DNA from: Rhipicephalus microplus
Taxonomy: Eukaryota; Arthropoda; Arachnida; Ixodida; Ixodidae
Direction of reading: 5' to 3'
Assembly (NCBI RefSeq): GCF_043290135.1
Contig: NC_134705.1
Coordinates: forward strand, 36,955,771-37,019,770
DNA length: 64,000 nt
Shown: piece after piece, positions 9,957-20,960 of the stretch
Layout: each line of letters opens with the position of its first letter
Numbering within the stretch: position 1 is the stretch's first letter
The notes under the pieces: model-generated
What the model was told of the DNA's origin: nothing
Databases searched by the model: none
The model's input: only the letters and a program-made list of their open reading frames with translations
Made by a program: the position numbers and the translations under genes

Positions 9957-10624
9957 AACGAAACGCACGGTGGGAGTGGAAGCACCCACAGGAAGCGGCA
10001 TTCCTCAAGGCCAAACAAAGTCTGAAAGACGCAGAAGTACTTGCTCACTTTGATCCGTTGAAAGAACTGAAATTAGAATGTGACGCATCACAGCAAGGCA
10101 TTGGTGCAGTGTTGTTCCACACAGAAGGCAGCGCTCATCGACCAATCGGATTTCGTTCAAGGACTCTTACGTAAGCCGAACGAAATTACTGGCTACTATA
10201 GCGCGAGGCGCTGGCACTCGTGTTTGGCGTCACGAAGTTTCGGGACTACCTCTTCGGCCGTGAATTCACGCTAGTTACGGACCACCAACCACTCGTGGGA
10301 CTGCTCAGAGCCGACCGCTCAACGCCTGTTATGGTAGCGTCCCGCATCATCCAACGCTGAGCACTTTATCTCGGCGGTTATCGCTACAAGCTTCACTACT
10401 CTCCAGGAAGGCAGTTGCTGAATTCGGACGATCTCAGCAGGCTTCCACTACCGGTTTCCTGTCGCGCTGTCGAACCACAAGAGTATGTCTTCTGTTTGGA
10501 AAGCCTTGATGAAGGCACAGTAACGACGCGCGAACTTCAACACCAGACAGACCGCGACTCGACGATCGCACGCATCAAGCATTATGTACTGCATGGTTGG
10601 CACAGAAGATCTAAGAGCGTATAG
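9930..10624 (+). pseudogene. RNase H and linker of Ty3/gypsy element 1
   Basis: The first catalytic Asp is in LECDASQQGIGAVLF (about 10072-10116), followed by REALALVFGVTKFRDYL, LVTDHQPLVGLL and the tether ending DDLSRLPLP. Frames shift near 10170 to 10200, and a TGA interrupts after IIQR (about 10359). The 10415-10624 frame holds the linker to integrase. Confidence 0.8.
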
Positions 10625-10669
10625 CCGGACATGGCGGCATTTTTTAACCACCGGCCGGAATTGTCCTTG

Positions 10670-11594
10670 GCGCACGAGTTAGTTTATTGGGGACACCGAG
10701 TTGTATTACCCGCTGCGGCACGGAAACGTTTACTGGAGCTCCTGCATGAAAATCACCAAGGGTCGTCAGCGATGAAGTCTATCGCGTGATCGTTGTTTTG
10801 GTGGCCGGGCCTGCACGAAGAAATCTAGAGATTGTCAGCGACATGTAAAAATTGCATCGATAATTTACCCATGCCGCCAAACACATCACCAGCAAGCTGG
10901 CCACAAACGCTGGAGAAGTGGTCACGCATTCACGTGGATTTTGCTGGACCAATAGAAAGCATGATGGTTCTGGTGATAACTGATTCCCATACAAAGTGGA
11001 TAGAAGCAATCCCTCTCAAACAAGCCACCACGACGGCTACAATCAACTATTTGCGGGACATATTCAGCCGGTTTCGTGTGCCCAGAACGATTGTTTCCAG
11101 CAACGGGACGCAATTCACTAGCCGTGAATTTGCAACGGTCGTCCAGCAAAACAACATATCGCACGTCAGGACAGCCCCTTTCCACTCACAATCTAAAGGG
11201 GCTGCTGAACGAGCCGTAAGAACGGTGAAAGACGCCTTCGAAAGGTGAAAGGAGGAAAATGAAAGCACAGATTGATGCGGCTGTGGTTGAGCTACAGAAA
11301 AAAGCCCAACAAAAGCGGGTGGTCATCATTGGAGATGCTTCTAAACTATCAGATCAGATCGCGCCTGGAGTCCTGTTTACCAAAGTCCGGTGGGGGAGCA
11401 CATGTGCAAGCCAGGAACGCAAGCCCCCTGTAAACATCCGTGTGCGCGTGCGCAACTACGGTACCGGAAGTAATTGGATACCAGGACAGGTGATAGCGAC
11501 ATCTGGGACGCGAATAGTCACCGTAGAAACGCCTGGAACAATTGTCCGACGGCATGTTGATCAAGTCCGCCTCCAGCCTACGGAAGTGCAATAA
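10670..11594 (+). pseudogene. Integrase of Ty3/gypsy element 1, catalytic Asp lost
   Basis: The N-terminal HHCC zinc domain is degraded (10700-10860, LLHENHQGSS, CKNCID) and contains a TGA near 10786. The core at 10832-11248 has D1 in HVDFAGP (10937-10939) and E in AAERAVRTVK (11207-11209). The second catalytic Asp of the usual S-D-N-G motif is Ser (VSSNGTQF; AGC at 11099-11101). The C-terminal part at 11259-11594 has NWIPGQVI and HVDQVRL, typical of Ty3/gypsy integrase C-termini. The frame changes at about 11245. Confidence 0.85.
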
Positions 11595-11822
11595 CCGGGC
11601 CCGGCGTAACACGTGCGCACGGACGAGCTGCCAGTCAGCCCAGAAGAAGCGGTGCCGCACCCTAATGCAAGTCTGCGAGAACGGTCGGGTACCCCAACTT
11701 TAGTCACAGATCATCATGCCCCGAATTAGTTCCGGCCTGTCAGTCGAACTCCGCTCAAGCACTACGACGCTCAACGCGTACACGGAAGCCAGTTGATCGT
11801 TTTCACTTTTACGAGGAAGAAG

Positions 11823-12030
11823 TGTTGCATCGGCTGCGGTGTCACAGACTGGCTGTCCACTGCGCATGCGTGAAGTTTCTTTGCTCTGTTTCCTTCTCCC
11901 TTTCCCTTTACCACGATCTTATATTAACGCCCTACTGCAGTTAATAAACGTCATTCTCTGCCTGCCTTCGCAAACCGTGTCAACGTGCATTCGTTTCGAG
12001 CCATGGCCAGTAGGCCGCGGCGACTCAACA
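11823..12030 (+). repeat. 3' LTR of Ty3/gypsy element 1
   Basis: The 208-bp LTR begins TGTTGCATCGGC and ends GACTCAACA, with AATAAA at 11943-11948. It is preceded by the purine tract GAGGAAGAAG. It keeps only one copy of the GGCTGCGGTGTCAC motif that is multiplied in the 5' LTR, and there are scattered substitutions between the two LTRs. Confidence 0.9.
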
Positions 12031-12034
12031 CTTA

Positions 12035-13336
12035 TTTCGTGAATTTTAAATCAGGTGAAGCGCAAAGAGTGATTGACTTGCGTTTGTAGCACTTGCCTCC
12101 ACTCCTTTTTGCCTCTCGCTCAGCGATAATAGAAGATGGATCTCGGTCAGTTATCTAGGTCGGTTACCGTGTCAACTACGAGATAGATAAAGATGGCAAC
12201 TTGTAGCGGGCAGAGAATGAACCCCAGTAAGCTAAGCCGAACAAGTAAACCATGCATTTGTCGAAGATGGCTCATTCGGGCAACACATGTTTTTTGCGGC
12301 TTTGTGATGTGCTAACCCAAGGATTTCTAGTTCCACGAAGGTTTTTCAGCGTTTCCTAAAAGCAACAGGTGAGCACAAGAACTTGGACCAATTATTGGAG
12401 CAAGTATTGATTTTGCACGAGCACATATCAGCAAACCCAGTTCTCTGCGAGCCAGACTGAACTGAGACAAGTGCAGTGTCGCTTGACTAGTTTGTGAGCA
12501 CAGCGGCCAAGCTCCTGTCAAAAAATTGGGTTTATTGAAAGGCTTGAATTCAAGTTGGCTCGGCTACATTGTTTTAGCTACTTTTGCTTTTGACAACTAG
12601 TTAGAATGATGTCAAATAATTATAGGCCACTTCCTGCTTACGAAATTCTTGTAGCCGTGGTTTTAAATTTTGCGAGTCCTTTCTTCTAATAATGTCACTC
12701 GAATACACGTGGTAGACTAAATGCTTCTAAGTATTATTACAGAGAACGTCTATGGAAGCAGCGTTTTGACAAGTGAGCTTTTCTTCGTCAAGGCAATGCT
12801 ATTGCTCTCATGAGGGCAAGTGAACTTGCCGAAACCCTGTTTCTAGCGACGTTCTTTCTCGAAGAACTTGTTATCGCTTCAAGCCTCTTCGTGCCTCTGA
12901 ACTTCAGTCTCGTTTGGTACTCAATTTGTACTCCTGTCGTCATAACAAACGTGATTGAGTCAAATATGTGTCCTACCCGCGAGTTTTCATGATTTTAACA
13001 CTGGTTCAGATATTGGCTTCAACGTTTGCTCGTTATGTCAACATGTAAGTTGTAAATTGAAGCTGCATCTATAGATTGACACTTTCCCACTACGTGTATG
13101 TATCTGTTTTTTATACAAAACATGCAATAAAAAGCATTTCATTCATGTCGATTGAGTTTCATCTTACTGTGAGATCAGTCAGCTTAACGTTTACTTCTTC
13201 AGAAACACCGCCAGTAGTAAAACCAGCGCTTCCACTGCCGATAGCGAATACATGGTAGGTATAAGTAGTTTCCGCCCCCTGATTATACTGTGGAATACTA
13301 AAAGAACCTATGCAATGTGCCACCTGTCTTTCCAGC
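12035..13336. other. Unassigned AT-rich DNA
   Basis: No coding text was recognised. It lies between the LTR element and the next transposase exon and is best read as the rest of that intron. Confidence 0.4.
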
Positions 13337-13480
13337 TCTTCCTCAAAAAACAAGCAGCCATGGCGGATGCATTCAGTGATGTGACTCTCCTGGCTACAGC
13401 GCCTAGTATCTCACATACAGTATGCTTGCCATGCAGAATGGCTCTATTTTACACTCTGAACTAGTGCAAGTTGGAAAGTT
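13337..13480 (+). pseudogene. THAP/Kolobok-like transposase exon, locus 1 (CDSPG exon)
   Basis: After an acceptor-like CTGTCTTTCCAG (ending about 13336), one frame reads CDSPGYSA, then a TAG, then TYSMLAMQNGSILH and SELVQVGK, ending at 13480. The equivalent exon of locus 2 (50066-50230) reads GDGRCDLAE, stop, SAKYCTYIVVATEVGKILH and NQIRVGK. The shared text and the shared exon end at VGK show that both derive from the same gene family. The donor position reads TT instead of GT, and the exon has in-frame stops, so this copy is dead. Confidence 0.65.
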
Positions 13481-13544
13481 AAACTTGCAGTGCTACTTGT
13501 ATACTTTTTCAAGTGCTAACAAGATATCTCTTGCTACACTTTCG

Positions 13545-13660
13545 TTCACCATCACCCGAAGTCCCCTACAATGTCCCCATGGAAAAGCAAGGACTTGCTA
13601 AGTGCCTGACTGCTCTTGAGACTCAAGGCATCCACATACGCTCGTTGACAACAAGTATCA
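13545..13660 (+). pseudogene. THAP/Kolobok-like transposase exon, locus 1 (MEKQGL exon)
   Basis: The frame reads SPEVPYNVPMEKQGLAKCL then TALETQGIHIRSLTT, matching SRAVPCSSTMEKKGLARCF and QKLEENGLTMRFSTI of the exon at 50284. In intact relatives this block precedes the TDRH-type catalytic region (family memory). No TDRH text follows here, so the gene ends or is deleted at this point. Confidence 0.6.
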
Positions 13661-13689
13661 TATATTTGTTCAAACTTTGCGAGGGAATC

Positions 13690-15490
13690 TAAGAAACATT
13701 AAGTTAATAAAAGTACGTATATCTCTATGCGAAATCATTAAAGTAGTGTTTCAAGAAGAAATGTTGGACGCAAGGGGGGGGATGGGAGTTTTATCACTCT
13801 TGTAGAAAACACTGTGTGTGCCCATGGAAGCAGGTCCAAGGGACTTAATAGGCATAATTTTTCCCAGATCAACATCCTAGTGTCAAGCTATACTACCGCA
13901 TGCACAAGGCAAACATGCCACACTGGTATGATGTTTGGCACGTTGTTGAAAGTAAGCACGTACACTGTTTAAAAAGTTAGTGTGGCACATGTACAGTAAT
14001 GTGACCCACTCTGATAAATTACCTAAAAAATCAGATATTTACACATGTGTAACATCTTGAAAACTGGCTTTTTAACTTGTAATCATGGTAGACGCACTTG
14101 CAACTTGCAAGTTTCCTCTTGCATACATGATCTATATACAATATTGAAGACAACCAGCAATAACATACTAGCTCATAAGAAATCCTAGGACTAGTGTAAC
14201 TTCGAAGGAACTTGTACCAAAATTCGCTGAAACATTTGTATTTCATTATTTATATATGTAGCGAAAAAAACATGTGCAGACACAATCAATAAACTCATAC
14301 GCAGTACGAGCACTGCTCCTACACTTGTGTTCCTTGTGTCTGCATCTTTTTTTTCTACGAATATGAACACAAGTGACACAAAACAACTAGCCCCCATCAC
14401 CACTTTGGCTGCTCAAACATGTTTTGACATTACGAGCAAGCGCGTCCCAAATACTTTCAGTAGCGGCACTGCTCTCAGAAAAACTTTTCTATTTTACAGT
14501 TCACTACATCAAGTGGAGCTGACACCGGAATTTCTGTCATCTGAGCTCTGTTATGCTATCACATTAAAAGCAAGCGCCTGTACTGTACATGAAAATCCGA
14601 TACCTGGAAGTGTAGTTAAATAAGGTCAATGATCGGGCATGTAATCTGAGGGTTGGAGGTTTGGTTACTGCAGGTACAAAGCTGTCTTTTTTTTTCACAC
14701 TTATGTCACGGTTACTACTACAGTACCAATAAAAGAGCACAATTAATATACTCCATATATTTCTTGGTTTTTGTATTAGCTAGTTCTCAATAATGTCTTA
14801 TAAGGAGGCTTTAGGGTGACCCTCTAATTTTTGTAATGTCACCACTGCTGAGGAGCTTTCAGGTGGTGCAGCTAGTAATAACAGTTAAAAAAGGGGTGCG
14901 CATCTGGTAAGGAGTGTTGACTGTTTATTGAACAGATGCGCTTCTAACAAGCTCTGGCACTTCAAATTACAAGAAATGACAAGGTAATAGTTAAACAAAA
15001 CTTCTTCTGAACAAGCATGTAATAAATATATGCTAAAAGCAGCGCCTGAAGGGAAATATAAGATTGTAACCATGCCACAGCCTGCGTGATTTTCATGTTC
15101 GTGGTAGTCACCAGCTGCACCAGATAAATTTTTTTCCATCGTCACACGAACCCCTCCCCCCCCCTTAAAACGTGGATTTATATCACTCATGAGGTAGGTT
15201 GACCTACCATCAAGTAACTATAGTAATTACTTTTATCTTATAATGTGTCCTTGCGTGATGGTGACTTTGTCTCTCTTCCCCATGCAGGCTATGTTAAGGG
15301 CTGTTGGAACATGCTATGGACCTCCGTTAACTCTCATCATATAAGGAGAGCTTTACAAGCAATAAGGCAGCAAAGCCATGGCGTATATCTCTCACCTATG
15401 AATGGCCATCTAAGGAGGAGCTCATTGCTCAGAGGCACACACGCTTTCCAACATGATCGACCTCAAATCAATGACATGCATTCATTCTGA
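13690..15490. other. Unassigned AT-rich DNA
   Basis: Two short G or C runs (13772-13781 and 15151-15162) and no recognisable protein. The 98-aa frame at 14327-14623 has no family signature. Confidence 0.4.
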
Positions 15491-15494
15491 TAAT

Positions 15495-15728
15495 GTTGGT
15501 TTGGGTTCAATGCCCCAAAACAGTGATGCAATATTTATGAGGTACGCTATAGTGAGGGGTGCCGAATTTTGTTCACATGATGTTCTTCAACATGCATCTA
15601 AATCTGATTACAAGGCCTCAACCATTTTCGCCTCCACTGAAAATGCAGCCGCAATGGCCGAGATTTTATACAGCATCCTTCGGGTTATCAGTTCAGTACC
15701 ACGACAACTAGACCACCATTGCGGGTAG
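15495..15728 (-). repeat. Old copy of tRNA-derived SINE 2
   Basis: Aligned by eye to the young copies at 37893 and 59065, the same landmarks appear with many changes: CCCCAAAACAGTGATG, TCGCCTCCACTGAAAATGC, AACTAGACCACCATTGCGGG. It is much more diverged than the other copies, so it is an old insertion. Confidence 0.7.
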
Positions 15729-15789
15729 TCACCAATACTTAGCACAGCATCAAAAGCTTACCATCAAACTGGCATCAAATCTATTTTCA

Positions 15790-16330
15790 CGTGTGTGTGT
15801 TCTGGCTGGCAGCAAACAGACAGCCACGGTGTGGATCGAACGAGAGAGCTTCACTGGATTGAAGCAACGTCGAAAGCTCAGTGAAACAGAGAAAATGCAA
15901 CCGTAGAGACGACACAGCTGAAGGCTTCTCACTCTAGTGAATGGGGCAACGTCAAAAGGACGGTTAAGCAGAAAGAATGCAACCATAGTGATGACGCAGC
16001 TGAAGTCTTCTGACACAAGTGCGATGGAACAAACCTTCTTGGCAGTTGGGCAACCTTGCAACCATGACTGACAAGTGGAAAGTGCTTTCAAATGTTATTT
16101 TAACGTTCGTGCTATACGGCTGGCAGCACACAGAGAGCCATATTTGACTGAAGAAACTGCCTGTCTGGCAGTGAGGCAACAATGCAGCCATATTCGCTTT
16201 TTGTGAAGTGCGTGAAATGTTATTTCTACATGTGTGCTACGGCAAGCAGCACACAAAAGCCACTGTGTGAATTGAGCGAGAGAGCTACTTCATACTTTCG
16301 CGTCTGTGTGCTGTAGCAGGGAGGCAGCCC
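15790..16330. repeat. Degenerate tandem repeats
   Basis: Blocks recur with substitutions: GGCTGGCAGCAAACAGACAG (15801), GGCTGGCAGCACACAGAGAG (16119) and GGCAAGCAGCACACAAAAGC (16241). GAAAATGCAACCGTAGAGACG (about 15890) recurs as GAATGCAACCATAGTGATGA (about 15975), each with an ACAGCTGAAG/GCAGCTGAAG continuation. Two different repeat units alternate, suggesting an old higher-order tandem array. Confidence 0.65.
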
Positions 16331-17002
16331 AAACTGAGCTAGATCTACTTGAGATGACATCACAAGTTTGACAAATCGACTAGATATGCGTATTTGAGAA
16401 ATGCCCCTGTTTCTTGTTTGGGTGAGTCTTCTGTTTGGCAGTTGCTTCTGTTTGGCGATTGTGCACCTACTTTTTCACTGTTGACTAACGAAATAGCCTG
16501 CAAATAATATCATTAGCGATGTAATAAGCAAGCCCTACATATTATTTTCTTGAAATATCATGCACGAAGCCCAACTATTTTGGAGTAAGAGATTGCATAA
16601 CAAGTCTATTGGAAAGAACAAACCTGTGCAAAACAGGTCAATCTAAAAGGACATGAATGCGGAAATCATTTAGGTGCGAATATCTTTGATGCGTAGTTGA
16701 AAGCATGGGCAGCTTGCAGTTCAATTTCAAGTTAAGATATGAAAGCTTTCACGTGCGCACAGAAGTATATCGGAAGCCCACGTAGTCGGCTGACGAAAAC
16801 TGCTTCCGGGTGGTGGTGACTACGCACGCAGGTAATACGACTGTGTTGCGTCGCCTAATCCTCTGCCAAATTCATCACGCGGAAAAGCGGTTCACTAGAA
16901 AGTGATATTTTCTGGAAGAATGAATAGGATGACATTGCTGGAACTGCAAGTTCAAAATGTTTTCTTGTTTGTTTGATACACTATTACCTGTGCACTTCTC
17001 TT

Positions 17003-17484
17003 TCAACCACAACGCCGTTCTCGAGCGCGCCGCACCATGGAGTGCAGGCACACACTTCGGAAGACTTCGTGCCAAGTTATGCAGCATCCGGACTTTCCAG
17101 AACAACTTGCGGTATGTCGCGACAGCAGAGTTGTTGAAGTGCCGTTGGCATTGCTCCTCAAAGCCCACTGTCGCACCTGCACTCGCGAAATTCGGCCTAA
17201 GTTGTCGTTATCGTGGACACCGCGCAAACACCGCGAAATGAAAGACAATGACAAAATTGTTTCTACGCTCGTGATTATGCAGCACAACGTACCAGTTTGA
17301 AGCGCGACACAGCAAACGCTGCTGTCATTCACTGCTGTCATTCTCGGCACGAAGCGCAGAATCGCGAAACGCTGTGTCGGAAACTGGTTCGGAAACTGGT
17401 TCGGAAACTGGTTCAGAAAAAAAAATAGTTCGGAAACCATTTCATCGCTCATTCGGCGCAAACACCCTTCAAGTCCGGGGTCCA
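17003..17484 (-). CDS. Unrecognised 160-aa open frame, possible host first exon
   Basis: An uninterrupted minus-strand frame runs from the ATG at 17484, in a strong start context (ACCATGG), to a stop at 17003. It begins MDPGLEGCLRRMSDEM and contains a repeated Asn-Gln-Phe-Pro motif (three copies) produced by a 12-bp tandem repeat. The DNA around and upstream of it (about 17000-17700) is visibly richer in GC and CpG than its surroundings, as would fit a promoter and first exon. No family was recognised, and an opposite-strand frame of similar openness exists, so it may be chance. It could also be unclassified repeat DNA. Confidence 0.25.
17379..17420. repeat. 12-bp tandem repeat
   Basis: The unit CGGAAACTGGTT recurs about three and a half times, with the last unit changed to CAGAAA. 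It is followed by an A run. Confidence 0.8.
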
Positions 17485-18235
17485 TGGTGAGCAGTGGTCG
17501 AAAGCGCCGTGAAACAAAACATAGGCTGCTCGCGTTGAGCGCACAGACACACGATCGCCCAGCTGGCCCAGCCGCGGTCAAGCGCTTGACTGCCGGTGGC
17601 TCTGCTTTGGCTTTGACTTACCGGAAGCAGACGACACAACGTCACGCACGCGTTCTGCCACGCCACATCGTGACGTAGGCTCCGTGAAGGCGGAGCTTAG
17701 CCCCGTGTGCTCGAAGGAAAAGTTGAGGGTGAAAGGCGGAGCAGAGGAGGAGGGTACCTTTTCAGTACTCGTAGCTCCGTTAATAATGGGTGTTTCGATT
17801 GAATTATGTTGGCAATGATTTGCTCCAGTTGTGGTCTAATCAAAAACGGAATGTGAAAAAACCGTTTCAGGGGCCCTTTAGTATTGGCTGTCTTTATCAT
17901 ATTTTACTCCGACTTAGCATCGTTTTTGATGCTAGATGCCAAAAGAGATTAATGTGTCACATCTTCTATTCACCACGCTTTCTTTTTAAGCTATAGTTTA
18001 AGGCAGTGACGTTGATCAGAACTCTGCTGTAGAGCATATTAGCAATACTGTTTGTTTGCACAGGACGCTATACCATCAGTCGCATACACATGCTTTCTTG
18101 GTCTACACCTATAGCTTTCAAAATTATGAGTGTAAATGCGGCTGTCTTTAATGAAATATGAAGTAGTGCATTAAAAGAAAGAAAGTCTGTATCTCTATAC
18201 TGACCCTAAGGTAAAGATAAATGGTGTCGTGCAGT

Positions 18236-18510
18236 CAGAGGTGGATCCAGCCAATCATTTTAGGGGAAAGGGGGTTGCTTAAAGCAACACCGAAGAGAGG
18301 GGCGTGGTCATTAGTTTTGTTTCTTTACTAGCTCAAAAACTATATCATAGCATAAATACAATTATAATGTGCTTAAAGGAATCCCATTCATTCGTCCTAA
18401 TTGGTGATAACAGCTGGACGGCAACCACTGAAGAGAGGGACGGGGGTACTAACAGGATTTGGGGGGGAGGGCGAGCGCCTCTAGTGCCCCCAATTCTGGA
18501 TCCGCCACTG
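18236..18510. mobile_element. hAT-type MITE with 8-bp target-site duplication
   Basis: The 275-bp element begins CAGAGGTGGATCCAG and ends CTGGATCCGCCACTG, imperfect terminal inverted repeats. It is flanked by a perfect 8-bp direct repeat CGTGCAGT (18228-18235 and 18511-18518). An 8-bp duplication with ends of the CAGNGG type is the signature of hAT elements (established knowledge). It has no coding capacity and contains internal G-rich stretches near both ends (GGGGAAAGGGGG, GGGGGGGAGGG). Confidence 0.85.
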
Positions 18511-18519
18511 CGTGCAGTT

Positions 18520-20820
18520 CTGCACGAGATCACAGGATTGATTCCGAACCACAGAAGTCACACTATAATAGTTGTAATATGCATTAGTGCCCTATTTGCC
18601 TGCACCCAGAGAGATTATGAGGTCAAAATAATTAGGCTTTCACATCAAAGAGTGCGTCTCATAACCAGATTTGAGTTTTGCGACATGAAACCGTACAACT
18701 TAGTTTTATTACTCTTCTCTAAACCAGCATAGATGTGCAGTGCTAGCGAAATTCTGCTTCCAGTTTTTTTACAGTGAATGTGTGGTTAATCACAGAATTT
18801 ATGGCATTATTTATCAGTGTGATATTTCAAGGCCTTCCCTGTTGCAATGACCTTTTTTTTGCACATTAGTTCAAATCAGAAGACAAGTTCACCAGGGGAC
18901 ATTTCCTGCATGAAAGGAGGTTTGAAAAAGTAGGTTATTTGTTAGGTTGGCTCATACACACACCTTTTGCAAATCAACAAAATTTTCTCATCTTCATTAG
19001 GCAAAGTAAATATAAATAATTGTGCAGCAGTCATGCAGCTATACTGTCAAAGAAATAATGTCCAGGACAAATAGAAATGTTTGATAGAAGTTACTGACAA
19101 GAAAATGTAAAGCTAGGCGTCTGTCATGATCATATGGTGGTTTTGGGACGTTAAACCACACATATCGAAAATGATAAGGTAACCTCGCCTGGAAAGGTTG
19201 CTTGTATTTTACTACATACATTAAGTATCAATATGAATTCTCCGCAGTTCGAGACAAGTGCAAATCTAAAAAAGTGCATCTTAAAACCAAACGAGCGAGC
19301 AGATAAACAATATAGTCACAGAGCACTTTTACTAAACATCCTATCGAAGATTGCAGCAAAATAAGCACCTGCACACATATGCGCTAGTAATAACGACAGA
19401 ATGCTCAGTTTGGAGTTTTTAATGCCGGAAAAATAAAGAAATTATAAAAACGATCGTATGTTGGACGAGGAAGCCAAGACAATTCTTTATTTGCAGTTTT
19501 CAAAATGCTGAACTTGTGATTATTTTCAATAATGTTCCTTACTTAGCTCGTTGTGCACTTGGCTGGAGTGCAGATTCACTTACACCACTGTCACTTATCC
19601 TCTTTTGAGGTCTTTGGCAGCAAGTACACCTACCTGTAACAGATTTGGCAAATTAACCCACCTGCTTCTTTATTTTTCTGTACAATTTAAGCAGCAGCCT
19701 ATCTTTCCACTCCCAAATAAAGGTGTCGGTGAGTAAGCTGTACATGCATGAACTTCACTGCATGACTCAGGCTGAAATTCAAAGCATAAACGCTGATAAG
19801 AAACTGTAATAAGTGACCACTTTGGTCAGACTGCCGATATTTAGGCAAAAACGGTTGAAACACAAAATTATGAAAATAGGTGTGTATTTTTACTGTAAAG
19901 TATAGCTCACTAAATAGAGTTTGAATAGAACACTCGCTGATAGAGCAGCTAAATTGGTGGTAAGCGTTCCTTGGTTGTACGGGTAGTCACATTCAACGGG
20001 CCTCTTCTACAGCCCTGGCAATGCTGCTAAAAGAGCACATGCTAGTGCCTCTATTCCAACTTCAATCGCGAGTGGGCATTGTAAAGTACAGAGCAAGCGC
20101 GCCTTTTTACTTTACAGGAGATCTCGAACATGTGCCAATGACCGAGCAAGCGTCCCCTCCCCTCCCGCAATTATTTTTTGACCTGTTCTCCACTATGAAA
20201 TTCTGCAGCAGCAGTTATTTAAAACCAAAGTTCGCAGAGTCCCTATACATTCGCAAGATTTTTTAACACTTTTACAGTGTGATGCACCAAGGCTGCATTC
20301 TGAGTTTTCACAAATTGTCCGAACTTTTGTAGAGCCTCTTTTCCGCCTTGTCATATTACCTGAAATTTCACACAAGGATTCTCCTCGGGTCTGTAAATTA
20401 GTAAATGCATGTGTATTCAATACAGCATTTCATTAGAAACACAGGTGTGCACTTTTCTCAAAGGCATTTCTATATTGAATTAGTGTGTGAGACCTAGCAA
20501 AGACCCCCTTTCAGATCATCTTTCAGCCTCGAAATGGTGATTTCTCGGGATTTTACAGTAGTATGAAGTGAGAGGTAGGGCTTGGGCCAGTGTGGACGTC
20601 TCACTTTGAGGTACTAAGGACCTGGGCAGCTTCTACCCTTACGCAAGAAAACAAAGCACAGCAAAACCAAATACGTTTACACTGTTTCAAGTTTTAGTTA
20701 ACCATGGTGAAACTCGCAAGTCTATCAAACGAGCTGTGGGAATAAGAGAAAGCTTCAGCCGTGTCTAGCCTTCGAGCTAATGAGGACACACTACCCACGT
20801 TACCAGTCATGGTCAGCATG
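18520..20820. other. Unassigned AT-rich DNA
   Basis: Apart from the SINE fragment near 19115 nothing was recognised; all open frames are short and without family signatures. Confidence 0.4.
19115..19167 (+). repeat. SINE 2 3'-end fragment (plus strand)
   Basis: CATATGGTGGTTTTGGGACG and TTAAACCACACATATC match the 3' end of SINE 2. It is the only fragment of this family on the plus strand in the window; the tRNA-like head is absent. Confidence 0.65.
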
Positions 20821-20824
20821 ATTA

Positions 20825-20960
20825 TACACTGTCGTCCTTTATGAAAGGGAAAACGTGAGCACGTGGCCTGTGATCAGCGGCGACTGGCTACAGCACCATC
20901 AGCCTACAGCTGAAAAAAGCGTGCCCGCTTCGGATTTATCAGTGCCTATCTAACGGCCAT
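20825..20960. repeat. Foldback MITE, one arm only
   Basis: TACACTGTCGTCCTTTATGA and the following GAAAGGGAAAACGTGAGCAC, GCTACAGCACCATCAGCC match one arm of the foldback element at 59309-59700. The second arm was not found nearby, so this is a truncated copy. Confidence 0.6.

Larger units (their letters stand above)
7521..12030 (+). mobile_element. Ty3/gypsy LTR retrotransposon, full structure, inactivated
   Basis: The 4510-bp element has a 5' LTR (7521-7794), a 3' LTR (11823-12030), a primer-binding-site candidate starting TGG at 7796, a purine tract at 11813-11822, and CTTA flanking both ends (7517-7520 and 12031-12034). The internal region reads gag, protease, RT, RNase H, integrase, the Metaviridae (Ty3/gypsy) order. 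It is inserted in the intron of the decayed transposase locus 1. Multiple frameshifts, internal stops and at least three active-site substitutions show it is dead. No env-like frame was seen between integrase and the 3' LTR. Confidence 0.92.

Noticed and set aside
15151..15162. C-run as a possible polypurine tract of another LTR element
   Set aside because: No LTR or coding domain beside it.
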